64,000 nucleotides of DNA from Caulobacter sp. (GTDB taxonomy: Bacteria; Pseudomonadota; Alphaproteobacteria; Caulobacterales; Caulobacteraceae), in contig NZ_JAGIBH010000002.1 of NCBI RefSeq assembly GCF_017744445.1, forward strand, positions 124,001 to 188,000, written 5' to 3'. Positions 18,074-25,896 of this stretch are shown piece after piece. The notes under the pieces are model-generated. The model did not search any database, had not been told where the DNA came from, and was given only the letters and a program-made list of their open reading frames with translations. Position 1 is the first letter of the stretch, and each line of letters begins with the position of its first letter. The position numbers were made by a program, and so were the translations under genes.

Positions 18074-20203
18074 TCAGCCGCCGTAGTCGAAGTTGGACGG
18101 CTTCTTGGACTTGCCGCCGAGGGCATAGCTTAGGCCCAGCGTGAATCGGCGCGAATTGTTGTCGTAGTCCACCCTCTGTCTCAGGCCGGACTGCGTAACG
18201 TATTCCCGGGTCTGGCTGGTGTTGAGCACGTCGCGCGCCGTGGCGACCAGCGACAGGCGCTCGTCGATCTTGTGGCGAAAGCCCAGGTTCAGCGTGCTGT
18301 AGGCCGGGGCGTAGCCTTGCGGCGTCAGGCGCTTGGCGCGGAGCTGGGCATTCAGCTGGAAGAGATCGGCGGAGGTGATCTGGCAGTTCAGTGAACCCTT
18401 GCCGCCCACCAACAGCGCCGAACGGGTCTTCTCGCCGGTCAAGCCCTCGGCCTCGATCTCGGAATAGGTCGCCGTCGTGCTGGCGGTGTAGGTCAGCTTC
18501 GAGGTCAGTCGCCCGCCCACCGACAGCTCCAGGCCGACGTTACGCTTGCGACCCAGGTTCTGCTTGGTCGACAGCAAGGTCCCGCCTTCCAGCGGCGTGA
18601 CGATGTCGGTGACCGTGTCGCGGATGTCTCGATAGAACACCGTCGCCAGGTGATAGGCCGGGCCGTCGCGATACTCGTAGGAAGCCTCGACGCCACGGGT
18701 TTCTTCCGGTTTCAGGGCGGGGTTGCCGGCCGTGACCGTCAGCGCGCCGGCGGTGTTGGGGAAAGGGTTCAGATCGTCGGGATCGGGCCGCTCGAGGCGT
18801 TGGGTGTAAGACCCCTTCACCTGGCGGCGATCGTCGAGGGCGTAGCTGAGGTGCAGTGACGGAAAGGCGCGGGTGTCGGTGTCGCGATGCGTCCCGCCCA
18901 AAGTCAGCTGCTCGGTCTTGATCCGCGCGCTCTCGACACGCAGTCCCATCAGGGCTGTCAGCTTGCCGAACGGCCGCTCCAGCGTCGCATAGGCCGCCGA
19001 GACCACCTGGCCGTAGCGGAAGCGGTTGGTCAGGCTGGGGTCCGGGCGGGCCGTCGCCGCGTCGGCTCCCCGCGCGCCGCTGTTCTCGTAGAGATAGCCG
19101 TCGTCCTCGACCTGGACGCCGGCCGTCAACTTGGCGCCCTCCGGCAAGGGTTTGCGGTAGTCGGCGGAAAGCCGCGTCAAGGTCTGGCGCTGGTCGAAGT
19201 CCATGGCCTGATACGCGCCCGTTTCCGGCGCGCCGGCCAGGTAGGCGTAGGGCTGACGGTCCTTGTTGGTTATCGCGCCGTGATCAAGGTCCAGCGTCAG
19301 GTCGTGATCCTCGCCGGCGAACTTGCGCACCAGCTGGGCCTCGATCCCGTCGTCATAGACCCGATAGGTCTTGCGGCCGACGCGCGTGGACGAGATCTCG
19401 CGCCCAGGGGAGCGGATCTCGAAGGCGTCCGCCTCACGGGTGACCCAGTCGAGGCGCAGGTGGTGGGCGTCGGCGGAAAGCTGCGTACGCTCGCCGACCT
19501 CGTATTGCGCCGACAGATGGAGATTGCTGAAAGAGGCGGATGTGCGCCCCTGATAGACGCCGTCGCTCTCGACATCGCCAGCCAGGTCGCGGTGCTCGCG
19601 CGTCCTTTTCTTGAGGATGTTTCGCCGGACGGAAAGGTCCCCGTTCAGCGACAGCCTGCTGGAATTGTAGCCGACGTTCCCAGCGCCGTTCGCCAGGCCC
19701 TGGTCGCCGACATTGGCCTGCAGCGAGCCCGTGATCCCGGCGCCCTTGGCCTTCTTGCTGATCAGGTTGATGACCCCGCCCGAGCCGTTGGCGTCGAAGG
19801 CGGCCGACGGGTTGGTGATGATCTCCACCCGCGCGTATCGGTCGGCGGGCAGCTGCTGCAGGGCGGCGGCGCGACCCGCGCCCTTGAACAGGCCAGAGGG
19901 CTTGCCATCGACCAGGATGGTGACATTGGCGTCGCCGCGCAGCGAAAGCTTCCCGTCCGGATCGACCTCGACCGACGGCAGATTGCCCAGCGCATCGCCA
20001 ATCGAACCGGTCTTGGCCTGGAGGTCGTCGGAGAGACTGTAGCTCCGGCGATCGATCCGCGTCTGCACACCCGCTTGCGAGGGCGCGGAGATGACGACAC
20101 CGTCGATTTTGTTGGCGGGCGCAGGCGGCGTGGGAGCTTGGGCTAGAACGGGTTGAGCGGCAAAAATAACGGCGAGGCCCGACTGGCCAAGCAAAACTCT
20201 CAT
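18074..20203 (-). CDS. TonB-dependent receptor (OMP_b-brl_3 type)
   Basis: This is a 709-residue outer-membrane receptor. A signal-like N-terminus ends in LAQA, followed by a Pro-rich spacer and the plug (IDGVVISAPSQAG, DALGNLPSVEVDPDG, LRGDANVTILVDGKPSGL, DANGSGGVINLISKKAKG). The barrel closes with RRFTLGLSYALGG and a short tail. The plug wording (NLPSVEVDPDGKLSLRG) is characteristic of the OMP_b-brl_3 / CirA-like subfamily found with small TonB receptors. The substrate is unknown. The gene is convergent with the J-protein gene and is part of a four-gene block separating that gene from cobS. Confidence 0.9.
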   Translation of the reverse strand: MRVLLGQSGLAVIFAAQPVLAQAPTPPAPANKIDGVVISAPSQAGVQTRIDRRSYSLSDDLQAKTGSIGDALGNLPSVEVDPDGKLSLRGDANVTILVDGKPSGLFKGAGRAAALQQLPADRYARVEIITNPSAAFDANGSGGVINLISKKAKGAGITGSLQANVGDQGLANGAGNVGYNSSRLSLNGDLSVRRNILKKRTREHRDLAGDVESDGVYQGRTSASFSNLHLSAQYEVGERTQLSADAHHLRLDWVTREADAFEIRSPGREISSTRVGRKTYRVYDDGIEAQLVRKFAGEDHDLTLDLDHGAITNKDRQPYAYLAGAPETGAYQAMDFDQRQTLTRLSADYRKPLPEGAKLTAGVQVEDDGYLYENSGARGADAATARPDPSLTNRFRYGQVVSAAYATLERPFGKLTALMGLRVESARIKTEQLTLGGTHRDTDTRAFPSLHLSYALDDRRQVKGSYTQRLERPDPDDLNPFPNTAGALTVTAGNPALKPEETRGVEASYEYRDGPAYHLATVFYRDIRDTVTDIVTPLEGGTLLSTKQNLGRKRNVGLELSVGGRLTSKLTYTASTTATYSEIEAEGLTGEKTRSALLVGGKGSLNCQITSADLFQLNAQLRAKRLTPQGYAPAYSTLNLGFRHKIDERLSLVATARDVLNTSQTREYVTQSGLRQRVDYDNNSRRFTLGLSYALGGKSKKPSNFDYGG

Positions 20204-20535
20204 CGCCGCGTCTCACCCTGAAGGCTGCAAAATCCGAGCAACCTAGAGATTATGTCGGGGCCCGCAACAAGGACGAGGGCCCACCGGGCGGCGGCGGCGG
20301 CTACCTGTTTCCGCGACGGCCGCAGGTGGCGGACCTTCTTCGGCAATGACGACCAGACGCCCTTCCGCGAAAAGCCGGGCCTGATCGCCATCGCGTTCGA
20401 CAAGGCCGGTCGCGTGGTCGCTTCCAGGGACCAGCCGTTCAAGCCTTTCGCGTAGGTAACTTGCGAAGCAGTCGCGGACTGAGCCATCTTTCGCCGCCTG
20501 GTTTCAGGACCATTGGGGCGAGGGACGACTCTTCG
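20204..20535. other. Intergenic region with a possible gene remnant
   Basis: This is a 332-base gap between the divergent TonB receptor and membrane-protein genes. The plus-strand frame 20252-20455 ends in GLIAIAFDKAGRVVASRDQP, which has the look of the C-terminal strand of a small exported or BamE-like lipoprotein, but it has no signal peptide, no lipobox and a low-complexity Arg/Ala start. It may be the 3' remnant of a lost gene or chance. Confidence 0.3.
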
Positions 20536-20976
20536 ATGACCGACAGCGATCGCGAGTGGCGCGCCCCGGCCGATCCGCCGACGCCGGTGACGCCGGTGCC
20601 GTTCGGCAAGCCCTGGAGCATCTGGTTCTGGGGCGGCCTGCTGTCGACGGCGGGCCTGGCCCTGGCCGTCGCCCCGCGCGTGGTCCTGCACCTGCTGGAC
20701 GTCGATGTCGGCGAGGCGGGCCTGCCCTGGGTGCGGTTCGCCGGCCTCGTCCTCCTGGCATACGCCATGGGCTATCACGTCGCCGGCTGGACCGGGCAAC
20801 GCACCTATATGCGGGCCTCGGTGGTGCTGCGGGTGTTCTCGCTGGTGGTGATCGGTGCCTTCGTGCTGCTGGACTGGCTGCCGAAAGCCTGGCTGGCCGT
20901 GGGCCTGGTCGACTTCGTCGGCGCGGTGTGGACGACGCTGGAACTGCGCTGGCGGCCTAAGCCGAAGGCCGCTTGA
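20536..20976 (+). CDS. Small polytopic membrane protein
   Basis: This is a 146-residue protein of unknown function with four hydrophobic helices: FWGGLLSTAGLALAVAP, FAGLVLLAYAMGYHVAG, VLRVFSLVVIGAFVLLDWL and AVGLVDFVGAVWTTLEL. It has a Pro-rich cytoplasmic N-terminus (APADPPTPVTPVPFGKPW). The ATG at 20536 (MTDSDREWRA) is taken as the start because the upstream extension reads like leader. The 3' end overlaps the end of the convergent PAP2 gene by 20 bases. No catalytic motif is seen. Confidence 0.7.
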   Translation: MTDSDREWRAPADPPTPVTPVPFGKPWSIWFWGGLLSTAGLALAVAPRVVLHLLDVDVGEAGLPWVRFAGLVLLAYAMGYHVAGWTGQRTYMRASVVLRVFSLVVIGAFVLLDWLPKAWLAVGLVDFVGAVWTTLELRWRPKPKAA

Positions 20977-21664
20977 ACCGTCGCTGCACCAAAAAGGCCG
21001 CCAGCCAGCAGGCCATCGCCCAGGCCGCGCCCACGCACCAGCCGGCCAGCACGTCGCTGGCCCAGTGGACGCCCAGATAGACGCGGCTCGCGCCCACCAG
21101 CAGGCTGACCAGCACCGCCGCGACCATCGCCAGCACCTTGACCCGCCGCCGATCGGCGAAGCGCGAGGCCAGCACGCCCAGGGTCAGGAACACCACGGCC
21201 GACAGCATGGCATGGCCTGACGGAAAGCTGGCGTTTACCGCCTCGACCGCGCGATAGGCCAGGTCGGGCCGCTCGCGCCCGAAGACCAGCTTCAAAGTCT
21301 GACTGATGACCAGGCCGCCGCCCGCACCGGCCAGCAGCAGCAAGGCCTCGGTCCAGCGGCGCAGGGACGCCAGCAGGGCGACGGCCAGGGCGATCACCAG
21401 GGTCAGCACCGCCACCGAGCCCAGGGCCGTGATGTCGGTCGCCGCCAGGTGCAGCCACTTGGGACCGATCATCTGGTCGGGCAGGCCATCGACTCGCAGA
21501 GCGCGCAGCACCGCCATATCGAAAGCCCGAGTCTCACCTTCCGCCACTTCGTCGGCGATCGACAGGAACCCCCAGGCCCCAAAGGCGGCGATCAGCAAGG
21601 CGGCGGTCGCGCCCAGCTCGCGCCGCGCGGTGTCCAGCAACCCTCGAAAGGCGATACGGATCAA
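20957..21664 (-). CDS. PAP2-family membrane phosphatase
   Basis: This is a 235-residue inner-membrane lipid phosphatase. The three-part PAP2 signature is complete: K-x6-RP in KLVFGRERPDL, PSGH in ASFPSGHAML, and SR-x5-H-x3-D in SRVYLGVHWASDV. Six hydrophobic helices are visible (for example LGATAALLIAAFGAWGFL, AVLTLVIALAVALLASL, VLAMVAAVLVSLLVGAS). Candidate substrates are undecaprenyl pyrophosphate or phosphatidic acid/phosphatidylglycerophosphate. The start is TTG at 21664, with GGAGC seven bases upstream. Confidence 0.9.
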   Translation of the reverse strand: MIRIAFRGLLDTARRELGATAALLIAAFGAWGFLSIADEVAEGETRAFDMAVLRALRVDGLPDQMIGPKWLHLAATDITALGSVAVLTLVIALAVALLASLRRWTEALLLLAGAGGGLVISQTLKLVFGRERPDLAYRAVEAVNASFPSGHAMLSAVVFLTLGVLASRFADRRRVKVLAMVAAVLVSLLVGASRVYLGVHWASDVLAGWCVGAAWAMACWLAAFLVQRRFKRPSA

Positions 21665-21799
21665 GCGGATAGCTCCAGCAATGCAGGGGTCACGCTACAA
21701 TATTTCCTTGTTGAAACATGAACTTAAGCTGACCAAGGCCGTTCAGGTTCCGACCATGTTGGACCTCGTAGGTTCGACTTCTCAACAAGGAGACCCGAC

Positions 21800-22168
21800 A
21801 TGAAACGCCTGATCACTGCTTCCCTCGCTGTTCTGATGCTGGCTGGTACGGCCGGCGCCGCCTCGGCCCAGTACCGCGACCACAACAACAACGGCCGCTA
21901 CGACCAACGCGACCGCGCCTATGAACAAGGCCGCCGCGACCAGGCCCGCGCCGAAGACCGTCGCGACCGTCGCGACTACCGCCGCTGGGCCAAGGGCCAA
22001 CGCCTAGACCAGCGCTATCGCGACAACCGCTACTATGTCAGCGACTATCGTCGCTACGGCCTGCGCCAGCCGCCGCGCGGCTATCGTTGGCAGCGTGTGG
22101 ACAACCAGTACCTGCTGACGGCGGTCGCCACCGGCCTGATCGCCTCGGTGATCATCGCCAACCACTAA
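21800..22168 (+). CDS. RcnB-family periplasmic protein
   Basis: This 122-residue protein has a signal peptide (MKRLITASLAVLMLAGTAG, cleavage after ASA). An Arg/Asp/Tyr-rich low-complexity middle is followed by the RcnB core (YYVSDYRRYGLRQPPRGYRW, then VDNQYLLTAVATGLIASVI). The founding member, RcnB of E. coli, modulates Ni/Co export; most homologues, including this one, have no proven role. A good AAGGAGA site precedes the ATG. It stands alone between PAP2 and cobS. Confidence 0.85.
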   Translation: MKRLITASLAVLMLAGTAGAASAQYRDHNNNGRYDQRDRAYEQGRRDQARAEDRRDRRDYRRWAKGQRLDQRYRDNRYYVSDYRRYGLRQPPRGYRWQRVDNQYLLTAVATGLIASVIIANH

Positions 22169-22185
22169 AAAAATGGGTCTCTGGG

Positions 22186-22214
22186 GGCGTCGCGGTGCGG
22201 CGCCCCCTTCCCTC
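22186..22214 (+). terminator. Probable terminator hairpin after the RcnB-family gene
   Basis: A GGGGGCG...CGGCGCCCCC hairpin follows the stop by about 20 bases, with a short TTCCCT tract. A second, weaker hairpin, GAGCGCGACGGGTCGCGCTC, follows at about 22220-22239. The T-run is poor, so efficiency is uncertain. Confidence 0.5.
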
Positions 22215-22257
22215 ACCCAGAGCGCGACGGGTCGCGCTCAGTGTTTGAATCCTGCCG

Positions 22258-22281
22258 TTTCAATTGGATTTCCAATTGAAA
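22258..22281. promoter_or_regulatory. Perfect inverted repeat upstream of cobS
   Basis: TTTCAATTGGA-TT-TCCAATTGAAA is a perfect 11-bp dyad centred about 42 bases before the cobS start. It is AT-rich against a GC-rich background and looks like a dimeric repressor operator. No cobalamin riboswitch box was recognised nearby. Confidence 0.55.
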
Positions 22282-22311
22282 CGTGGGGGGTCAAAGCGCT
22301 AATTCGGGACC

Positions 22312-23322
22312 ATGCCCGAGTTCGCCGATAACAGCTCCGCCAACGATCCCCTGATCACCCTGGTCCCCGACAAGTGGGTGACGCTGCGCGACACGTTCGG
22401 CGTCGACAGCGACATGAAGGTCCCGTTCTTCTCGCACCGCGACGCGCACGTCCCCGAGATCGACACGGCCTACAAGTTCGATCCGCAGACGACGAAGGCC
22501 ATCTGCGCGGGCTTCGCCAAGGACCGCCGCGTGATGGTCCAGGGCTATCACGGCACCGGCAAGTCGACCCACATCGAGCAGATCGCCGCGCGCCTGAACT
22601 GGCCGCTGGTCCGCGTGAACCTGGACAGCCACGTCTCGCGTATCGACCTGGTAGGCAAGGACGCCATCGTCCTGAAGGAAGGCAAGCAGGTCACCGAATT
22701 CCGCGAAGGCATTCTGCCCTGGGCCCTGCAGCGCCCGATCGCCCTGGTGTTCGACGAATATGACGCCGGCCGTCCGGACGTGATGTTCGTCATCCAGCGC
22801 GTGCTGGAAGCCGGCGGCAAGCTGACCCTGCTGGACCAGAACCGCGTCATCCGCGCCAATCCGTATTTCCGGCTGTTCTCGACGACCAACACCATCGGTC
22901 TGGGCGACACCACCGGCCTCTATCACGGCACCCAGCAGATCAACCAAGGCCAGATGGACCGCTGGTCGATCGTCACGACGCTGAACTATCTGGAGCACGA
23001 CGTCGAAGCCGCCATCGTGCTGGCCAAGAACCCGTCGTACGACACCGCCGAGGGCAAGCGCACCCTGGCCGCCATGGTCCGCGTCGCCGACATGACCCGC
23101 AACGCCTTCATGAACGGCGACATCTCGACCGTCATGAGCCCGCGCACGGTCATCACCTGGGCCCAGAACGCCGAGATCTTCGATCACGACGTGGCCTTGG
23201 CCTTCCGCCTGACCTTCCTGAACAAGTGCGACGAACTCGAACGCCCCACGGTCGCCGAGTTCTTCCAGCGCGCGTTCGGCACGGACCTCCCGGAAAGCGC
23301 GGCGCGGGTGAAGGTGGCTTAG
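22312..23322 (+). CDS. cobS: Cobaltochelatase subunit CobS
   Basis: This is a 336-residue MoxR-type AAA+ ATPase of the aerobic cobaltochelatase (CobN-CobS-CobT), which inserts Co2+ into hydrogenobyrinate a,c-diamide during cobalamin synthesis. It has Walker A GYHGTGKS at 78-85, Walker [11 protein letters not shown] near residue 142, sensor segment LFSTTNTIG, and a C-terminal helical lid. Length and N-terminal sequence ([18 protein letters not shown]) fit alphaproteobacterial CobS closely. The partner cobT, usually next downstream, is not here: the following gene is an antitoxin on the other strand. Confidence 0.93.
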   Translation: MPEFADNSSANDPLITLVPDKWVTLRDTFGVDSDMKVPFFSHRDAHVPEIDTAYKFDPQTTKAICAGFAKDRRVMVQGYHGTGKSTHIEQIAARLNWPLVRVNLDSHVSRIDLVGKDAIVLKEGKQVTEFREGILPWALQRPIALVFDEYDAGRPDVMFVIQRVLEAGGKLTLLDQNRVIRANPYFRLFSTTNTIGLGDTTGLYHGTQQINQGQMDRWSIVTTLNYLEHDVEAAIVLAKNPSYDTAEGKRTLAAMVRVADMTRNAFMNGDISTVMSPRTVITWAQNAEIFDHDVALAFRLTFLNKCDELERPTVAEFFQRAFGTDLPESAARVKVA

Positions 23323-23332
23323 CGCCTGGAGG

Positions 23333-23659
23333 TCACGCCGCTCGCGGCGTGATCTTCTCTAGTTCAGCACCCATCTTCCGGCGCTGCTCCATCAGGTCGT
23401 AGTCCATCTGAAGGTGAAGCCAGAAACCTTCAGAGAGCCCCCAATAGCGCGCCAGGCGCAGGTCCGTGTCGGCCGTGACCGCGCGTTTGCCCAGAACAAT
23501 CTCGTTGATCCGGCGCGGCGGCACGTTGATCGCCTTGGCCAAGGCGGTCTGGCTCATGCCGATCGGCTTGAGGAACTCTTCCAGCAGAATGTCGCCCGGC
23601 GTGGGATTGGGCAGCCAATCGGCCGGGTCGATCTCAATGGTAGTCGCAAATCTCGACAT
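23333..23659 (-). CDS. higA: HigA-family antitoxin (XRE/VapI HTH)
   Basis: This 108-residue antitoxin begins MSRFATTIEIDPADWLPNPT. The core is HigA/VapI: PGDILLEEFLKPIGMSQTAL, AKAINVPPRRINEIVLGKRAV, then DTDLRLARYWGLSEGFWLHLQ. It binds its cognate toxin and the locus promoter. The start at 23659 overlaps the 3' end of the truncated higB by 26 bases. The frame is intact, so the cell retains a DNA-binding antitoxin whose toxin appears dead. A hairpin within its last codons may act as a terminator shared with convergent cobS. Confidence 0.92.
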   Translation of the reverse strand: MSRFATTIEIDPADWLPNPTPGDILLEEFLKPIGMSQTALAKAINVPPRRINEIVLGKRAVTADTDLRLARYWGLSEGFWLHLQMDYDLMEQRRKMGAELEKITPRAA

Positions 23660-23747
23660 CTTGGGCGCCTTGGTCACACCAGCGGAAGCAGATGCGCCAC
23701 TGGTCATTGATGCGGATGGAGTGCTGCCCGGCGCGGTTGCCCTGCAA
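23634..23747 (-). pseudogene. higB: 5'-truncated HigB/GraT-type toxin
   Basis: Upstream of higA, in another frame, lies the conserved C-terminal part of a HigB/GraT RelE-fold toxin: QGNRAGQHSIRINDQWRICF, then RWCDQGAQDVEICDYH and TGA. The N-terminal half of the family (about 55 residues, beginning MIRSFADK-like) is absent. The frame is closed by TAA at about 23755, and the first possible start is a TTG at 23747 behind AAGGGG, giving only 37 residues. Because the operator lies immediately upstream, an internal deletion that joined the promoter to the second half of the toxin gene is the simplest explanation. Confidence 0.8.
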
Positions 23748-23754
23748 CGCCCCT

Positions 23755-23773
23755 TATAACGCATAACGTTATA
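23755..23773. promoter_or_regulatory. higBA operator candidate
   Basis: TATAACG-CATAA-CGTTATA is a perfect dyad with 7-bp arms; it also contains ATAACGTTAT, which is palindromic by itself. It sits just before the truncated toxin frame, where HigA should bind and autoregulate. Confidence 0.65.
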
Positions 23774-23892
23774 CGGATCAAACATTCACCACCTTCGCTT
23801 GATCACGTTTAAATTACTTAACCATAGAGTGCATTTTTGGCAATGCAAACCCATAGCGACGCCGCGGTCATTTCCGACAAGACCGCGTCATC

Positions 23893-23917
23893 GGAACCGC
23901 GTTAACTGGCGGTCGTT
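23893..23917 (+). promoter_or_regulatory. EcfG-type (general stress sigma factor) promoter
   Basis: GGAAC at 23893-23897 and CGTT at 23914-23917 are separated by 16 bases, matching the alphaproteobacterial EcfG/SigT consensus GGAAC-N16/17-CGTT. It lies about 30 bases before the DUF2188-like gene start and would place that gene in the PhyR-NepR-EcfG regulon. Confidence 0.75.
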
Positions 23918-23945
23918 CGATCCTGACATTTTTCGGAGACGCCCC

Positions 23946-24191
23946 ATGACCGACATCACCTACAACATCGTCGAGCACGACGGCGGCTGGGCCTACAAGG
24001 TCGGCGACACCTTCTCCGAGACCTTCCCGTCGCACGATGCGGCGCTGAAGGCGGCCAAGACGGCGGCGGCTGAACAGCGCCAGCCCGGCGAGACCGAGGG
24101 CATCGTCTATGAGGACAAGAACGCCGTCTGGCACGGCGAGGTCTCGTCCGGCGACGACCGCCCGACGACCCACGTCCGGGACTCCGAATAG
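23946..24191 (+). CDS. DUF2188-like small protein, probable general-stress gene
   Basis: This 81-residue soluble protein begins YNIVEHDGGWAYKVGDTFSE, followed by FPSHDAALKAAKTAAAEQR and IVYEDKNAVWHGE, the pattern of the DUF2188 family (small, often plasmid- or stress-associated, function unknown). GGAGACG precedes the ATG at 23946. The EcfG-type promoter 30 bases upstream suggests induction in stationary phase and under osmotic or oxidative stress. The Met 147 bases upstream would start inside the promoter and is rejected. Confidence 0.8.
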   Translation: MTDITYNIVEHDGGWAYKVGDTFSETFPSHDAALKAAKTAAAEQRQPGETEGIVYEDKNAVWHGEVSSGDDRPTTHVRDSE

Positions 24192-24265
24192 CGCGGTTCG
24201 GAAATTGGCCCTGATCTTGCGGCACGAAGCTTCCTGAAGCCCATTTTGAGACAAGGTCGCCGCCG

Positions 24266-24829
24266 ATGTTCGCCAAGAAGAAAGAAGCCCCCGCGTCGCT
24301 GGCCCTGACTCCGCTGGAACAACCGCGCCCGGCAGCGCCGGCGGCGCAGGTCCAGCCGCAGCAGGCCGCCCCCGCGCGTCCCAAGCCCGCCTCGCTGTTC
24401 TCGCAAGGCCTGACCGTGCGCGGCGACATCGTCGGCGACGTCGAGGTGCACGTCGACTGCGCGGTGCTGGGCGACGTGAAGGTGGGCAAGCTGGTGGTCG
24501 GTCCGAACGCGCGCATCGAAGGTTCGGTCGTGGCCCAGGCCATCGAGGTCCACGGCCTGGTCATCGGCTCGGTCACAGCCCAGGCCGTGCGCCTGTACGG
24601 CACCGCCCGCGTCGACGGCGACATCACCCATGAGCAGCTGGCCATGGAGACCGGCGCCGAGTTCCAGGGCCGCAGCCTGAAGTTCCGCCGCCCGGCTCCG
24701 CCGCAACCGCAGGCCCAACCGCAGCAGCACGCGCCGCAAGCTCACGCGCCCCAGCCGCAACCGGCCCCGCAAGCCGCGCCGGCGACGCCGTCGGCCTCGC
24801 AAAGCCCCTACAGCCACACCTCGCACTGA
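24266..24829 (+). CDS. bacB: Bactofilin
   Basis: This is a 187-residue bactofilin, a cytoskeletal protein that polymerises without nucleotide into membrane-associated sheets or filaments. A basic N-terminus (MFAKKKE) and Pro/Gln-rich linker lead into the beta-helix core from about residue 45 to 130 (LTVRGDIVGDVEVHVDCAVL, GKLVVGPNARIEGSVVAQAI, EVHGLVIGSVTAQAVRLYG). The C-terminal tail is long and Pro/Gln-rich. In C. crescentus BacA and BacB mark the stalked pole and recruit PbpC for stalk growth. The bacB assignment rests on the long Q/P tail and the genomic neighbourhood near ctrA; paralogue identity should be confirmed. Confidence 0.85.
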   Translation: MFAKKKEAPASLALTPLEQPRPAAPAAQVQPQQAAPARPKPASLFSQGLTVRGDIVGDVEVHVDCAVLGDVKVGKLVVGPNARIEGSVVAQAIEVHGLVIGSVTAQAVRLYGTARVDGDITHEQLAMETGAEFQGRSLKFRRPAPPQPQAQPQQHAPQAHAPQPQPAPQAAPATPSASQSPYSHTSH

Positions 24830-24976
24830 CGCGTTTTGAGGCGCCGCGCCGCTCATTGTGGCGCGGCGGCCACGCTGCCGAGGGTTCGGGAAAACCGGCG
24901 GAACGCTCACGCTAAGCCGGGCTTTGTTATGGTGTGGGTTGGCGTCAGCCGACCCGGATCCAAGGAGCCCAAATCC

Positions 24977-25282
24977 ATGGCCGGCAAGCCGTTGAAGATC
25001 GTGTCGCCCGTCCCGGGCGTGGCCGAGGTCTACGACCTGGGGCGTGGCCCCGAGTCCACCGCCCAACGCGTCAAACGCCTTCAGGACGAGGCCCGCATGC
25101 TGGCCCGCGAAGAGGTCGAGCGCCTGGATCGCGACCTTCGCAAGCTGGCCGACCAGGCCAAGACGATCGCCGACGGCGGCGACGCCTATCCGGCCGGCAT
25201 CCGCGAACTGGCGGGCCGCATCGGGGTGGACACCGCCCAGCGGGCGGAGATCCTGCGGGCGCTGCTGGAGCGGCTGCACTAA
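24977..25282 (+). CDS. Hypothetical protein downstream of bactofilin
   Basis: This is a 101-residue protein of unknown function with an AAGGAG ribosome site before the ATG at 24977. A short structured N-terminus (PLKIVSPVPGVAEVYDLG) precedes a long charged helix (AQRVKRLQDEARMLAREEVE, RLDRDLRKLADQAKTIADGG), probably a coiled coil. A C-terminal helical pair follows (IRELAGRIGVDTAQRAEILR). There are no membrane segments. It lies 147 bases after bacB in the same direction, so cotranscription is possible. A palindromic element follows the stop. Confidence 0.75.
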   Translation: MAGKPLKIVSPVPGVAEVYDLGRGPESTAQRVKRLQDEARMLAREEVERLDRDLRKLADQAKTIADGGDAYPAGIRELAGRIGVDTAQRAEILRALLERLH

Positions 25283-25307
25283 GGCGCAGTACCCATCCCA
25301 CCCAAAT

Positions 25308-25447
25308 TGCCTTCCTAGGCCTTGTGCCTAGGACCCATGGATCGACTTGGCTGAGATTGCCCGTGAGCACGCCGTCAGCGTGGGCGCACACCCTGCCGAG
25401 CCGTAGCAGCTGAACGATGGGTCCTAGGCACAAGGCCTAGGAAGGCA
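25308..25447. repeat. CCTAGG-type palindromic element, copy 1 (MITE-like)
   Basis: This 140-bp element has near-perfect terminal inverted repeats of about 33 bp. The left arm, TGCCTTCCTAGGCCTTGTGC continuing CTAGGACCCAT, is mirrored by ATGGGTCCTAGGCACAAGGC continuing CTAGGAAGGCA. Each arm contains two CCTAGG sites. The centre, about 70 bp, is not shared with the second copy at 52871. No coding capacity is seen. Confidence 0.8.
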
Positions 25448-25486
25448 GGATCTTTTGAGCTGTGGGCGCAGCGTCCCAAAACGACC

Positions 25487-25714
25487 CTACGCCCCCGCAT
25501 TCGCCATCTTCCTCAGTCGCCGCGCCAGGTCTTCCGGCCGGTCGGCGATCTGGTCGAACAGGGCCTGGACCTCGGCCTCGCCGAAGCCCGCCGCGCGCAG
25601 GGTGCGCCAGGCGCCCGCCAGCACGGCCTCGGCGATGTCCAGGCGGTCGTCGGCCAGGGCGAGGCCCGCGCCAAACGGGCTCTGCGAAACAGCGTAATCA
25701 GCGGCGAGCGACAT
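25487..25714 (-). CDS. Small hypothetical protein
   Basis: This 75-residue protein starts at the ATG at 25714 behind a strong GGAGG. Sequence features are a short apolar N-terminus (MSLAADYAVSQSPFGAGLAL), then helical segments LDIAEAVLAGAWRTLRAAGF, GEAEVQALFDQIADRPEDLA and RRLRKMANAGA. It resembles small alphaproteobacterial proteins with no assigned role. No membrane span or cysteine pair is seen. It is transcribed away from the terminator at 25800. Confidence 0.65.
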   Translation of the reverse strand: MSLAADYAVSQSPFGAGLALADDRLDIAEAVLAGAWRTLRAAGFGEAEVQALFDQIADRPEDLARRLRKMANAGA

Positions 25715-25799
25715 GACGGCCTCCATCGGTCGGCAGTAATGTTCCTTTTTTGTTCGCATTCCGCAAGAGAGTCGAGTCCCCATTTCAGGACACGAAAAA

Positions 25800-25823
25800 C
25801 CCCGAGGTCCGGAGACCTCGGGG
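25800..25823 (-). terminator. Intrinsic terminator of the exported glycine-rich protein gene
   Basis: A perfect 10-bp stem CCCCGAGGTC / GACCTCGGGG with a 4-base loop is followed on the minus strand by GTTTTTC. It lies about 75 bases downstream of the stop at 25897. Confidence 0.9.
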
Positions 25824-25896
25824 CTCGCGCGGTCGGGGCGGACCTACGCGGTATCAGGCGGTCGGCTCACAACGCCCGCCCAATTGTCAGAAGGGC

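Noticed and set aside
24680..24829. A CAG/CCG-rich stretch as a possible repeat element
   Set aside because: It encodes the Pro/Gln-rich tail of the bactofilin and is in frame throughout.
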